Shown here: piece after piece, positions 62,549 to 64,000 of the stretch
Position numbering within the stretch: the first letter of the stretch is position 1
How the letters are laid out: each line of letters starts with the position of its first letter
Source: Corallococcus sp. NCRR
GTDB taxonomy: Bacteria; Myxococcota; Myxococcia; Myxococcales; Myxococcaceae
Reading direction: 5' to 3'
DNA length: 64,000 bases
Assembly (NCBI RefSeq): GCF_026965535.1
Contig: NZ_CP114039.1
Span: 9,035,461 to 9,099,460, forward strand
Position numbers and translations under genes: made by a program
The notes under the pieces: generated by a model
Told to the model about the DNA's origin: nothing
The model's database searches: none
The model's input: the letters and a program-made list of their open reading frames with translations, nothing else

Positions 62549-64000
62549 TCAGGGCGTGAACGCCGGAGGCCACCGCACGCCTCCGCCCAGGGGCAGGAGC
62601 GCCTCCGCCACGTCGAGCAGCGCCCCGTCCGTCCACCGCCGCCCCACCAGCTGCGCCCCCACCGGCAGGCCCGCCGCCGTGCGCCCCAGGGGGAACACCA
62701 CCACGGGGCTCCCCGTCGCGTTGAACAGGCAGGTGAACCCGCCAAGGGCCTCCAGGTATCCGCGAGGCGCGCCGTCCACCTCCACCGGCGCCCCGAACGG
62801 CGTGTGCGGCGGCGCGGCCGTCATCGCCACCGGCACGAGCCACGCGTCCCAGCCGGACAGGAAGTCCTCCAGCAGGCCGATGTGCACGTCCCGCCGGCTG
62901 AGCGCCGCGCCGTAGCCCGCCATGTCCACGCACGTGCCCTGCACGATGCCCTTCGCCAGCAGGTCGCCTTCGAAGGGATCGAACTGCTGCTGGTAGCCCT
63001 CGCGCATGGACGGAGGCAGGGGCGCGCCCACCTCGCCGCCCTCCATCAGCCCCCACACCTCCACCAGGTCCGTGAAGTCCTGCCCCGGCGGCACGGCCTG
63101 CTCCACCACGACACCTTTCGCGCGAGCGGCGGCGATGAAGCGTTGGAACAACTCCCGCGTCTCGCGGTCGGCATGGAAGGGCCCCAGCGTGTCCGCCCAC
63201 GCCAGCCGCAAGCCCTCGAGGGCCCGGGGCTTCGCGGCCCCCACCGGCGCGACGGGCGGCACCTCCGGAGCGCGCGGATCCACGCCCTCGATGAGGGACA
63301 GGATGAGCCGCACGTCCGCCACCGAGCGCGCCATAGGGCCCGCGCACGCCATGTGACGCACGTGGCGCGGCCCGTCCGGTGGATCCGGGACGTGACCGAA
63401 GGTGGAGACGCGGTGCTCCGTGGGCTTGATGCCCACGATGCCGCAGTAGTGCGCCGGCTGCCGGATGGAGCCGCCGATGTCGCTGCCCACCTCGAACGGG
63501 GTGAGCCCCGCCGCCACCGCCGCCGCCGCGCCACCGCTGGAGCCGCCCGGCGTGCGCCCCAGGTCATGCGGGTTGTTCGTCCGGCCCCAGAGCGGCCCGT
63601 CCGTCTGGAAGTCCGCCGCGAACGGGGGCAGGTTCGTCTTGCCGAAGAGGATGGCCCCCGCCGCCTTGAGCCGGGCCACCACCGTCGCGTCCTGAGCGGG
63701 CACGTACTCGGCGAAGGCCGGGTGGGCGGACGTCGTGCGCAGGCCCCCGGTGCTGAACGCGTCCTTCACCGTGAAGGGCACGCCGTGCAGCGGCCCCCAG
63801 AGCTCGCCCCGGGCAAGCGCCGCGTCCGCCGCCTCTGCCCGCTTCCGGGCCCGAGCCTCGTCCCACGTCACCACGGCATTGAGCGCGGGGTTGTGCGCCC
63901 GGGCACGGGCGAGGAAGGCGTCCAGCACCTCCACCGCGCTGACGTGCCGCTCGCGCAGGGCGGCGGCCAGCTCCGTCGTCGTGAGGGTGATGAGCGCGCG
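62549..64000 (-). CDS. amidase-signature hydrolase, 5' truncated by window edge
   Basis: The frame is open to the window end, and the upstream codons continue a family-like start (ELAAALRERHVSAVEVLDAF), so the GTG at 63934 is internal and the true N-terminus is outside. The amidase signature is complete: Lys in GVPFTVKDAF, cis-Ser and nucleophilic Ser in GGSSGGAAAAVAAGLTPFEV...DIGGSIRQPA. The family hydrolyses amides and nitrile-derived amides, including the glutamyl-tRNA type; the shorter C-terminus and solo location argue against GatA, although I cannot exclude it. It is convergent with the TonB-like gene, with 1 nt between stops. Confidence 0.9.
   Translation of the reverse strand, partial: RALITLTTTELAAALRERHVSAVEVLDAFLARARAHNPALNAVVTWDEARARKRAEAADAALARGELWGPLHGVPFTVKDAFSTGGLRTTSAHPAFAEYVPAQDATVVARLKAAGAILFGKTNLPPFAADFQTDGPLWGRTNNPHDLGRTPGGSSGGAAAAVAAGLTPFEVGSDIGGSIRQPAHYCGIVGIKPTEHRVSTFGHVPDPPDGPRHVRHMACAGPMARSVADVRLILSLIEGVDPRAPEVPPVAPVGAAKPRALEGLRLAWADTLGPFHADRETRELFQRFIAAARAKGVVVEQAVPPGQDFTDLVEVWGLMEGGEVGAPLPPSMREGYQQQFDPFEGDLLAKGIVQGTCVDMAGYGAALSRRDVHIGLLEDFLSGWDAWLVPVAMTAAPPHTPFGAPVEVDGAPRGYLEALGGFTCLFNATGSPVVVFPLGRTAAGLPVGAQLVGRRWTDGALLDVAEALLPLGGGVRWPPAFTP

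Noticed and set aside
62549..64000. Calling the amidase GatA
   Set aside because: Stand-alone gene without gatB/gatC and with a C-terminal region I cannot match to GatA; kept as amidase-signature protein.

Overview
The window is one continuous stretch of very GC-rich DNA, with the strong third-position GC bias that also creates long antisense shadow frames. It most likely comes from a myxobacterium of the Myxococcus/Corallococcus group (Myxococcota). The pointers are a DUF2378 (TIGR02265-type) protein, an MbnP/MbnH pair of the MXAN_0977 type, a lipoprotein toxin/immunity pair resembling SitA/SitI, Ser/Thr kinases fused to zinc-finger/TPR or receiver/cyclase domains, and a large NRPS-PKS locus. 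The genus assignment is an inference; no rRNA or tRNA gene is present.

Layout: (1) 1-11.0 kb: the 3' part of a secreted GH18 chitinase, convergent purL, an M4 metalloprotease, a DUF2378 protein, and uncharacterised proteins including a cysteine-cluster protein and a DUF2383 four-helix protein. (2) 11.2-18.5 kb: xdhC and a single-chain xanthine dehydrogenase, then the MbnP/MbnH pair and a small secreted protein. (3) 18.5-21.8 kb: a lipoprotein with a nuclease-like C-terminus overlapping by ATGA with a putative immunity gene. (4) 21.8-23.4 kb, minus strand: a two-CxxCH lipoprotein, a YcnI-like copper protein and a small lipoprotein. (5) 24.1-52.0 kb, plus strand: the main feature, a hybrid NRPS-PKS locus. 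(6) 52.4-64 kb: a Crp-family regulator preceded by two CRP-type palindromes, two nucleotide-cyclase proteins, a sirtuin, a Ser/Thr kinase with TPRs, a TonB-like protein and a 5'-truncated amidase.

The assembly line reads FAAL-ACP-C-A-PCP / KS-AT-KR-ACP / KS-AT-KR-ACP-(ACP-like)-sulfotransferase / C-A(Ser)-PCP / KS-AT-KR-ACP, followed by an MFS exporter and a penicillin-acylase (Ntn-hydrolase) enzyme. A fatty acid is activated and extended by an unknown residue, malonate units and serine. No thioesterase is visible. The acylase suggests removal of the fatty acyl group after export, as in PvdQ-type maturation or prodrug activation (inference).

Several catalytic residues are unusual. The first KS has Ser in place of the active-site Cys. 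The first A domain lacks the amino-binding Asp. All three KR domains deviate from the Lys-Ser-Tyr-Asn set. A sulfotransferase sits mid-line after an ACP-like segment without its Ser. The Ser-activating NRPS gene carries a one-base deletion in a C run, which is either a sequencing error or a real lesion. I do not recognise the product.
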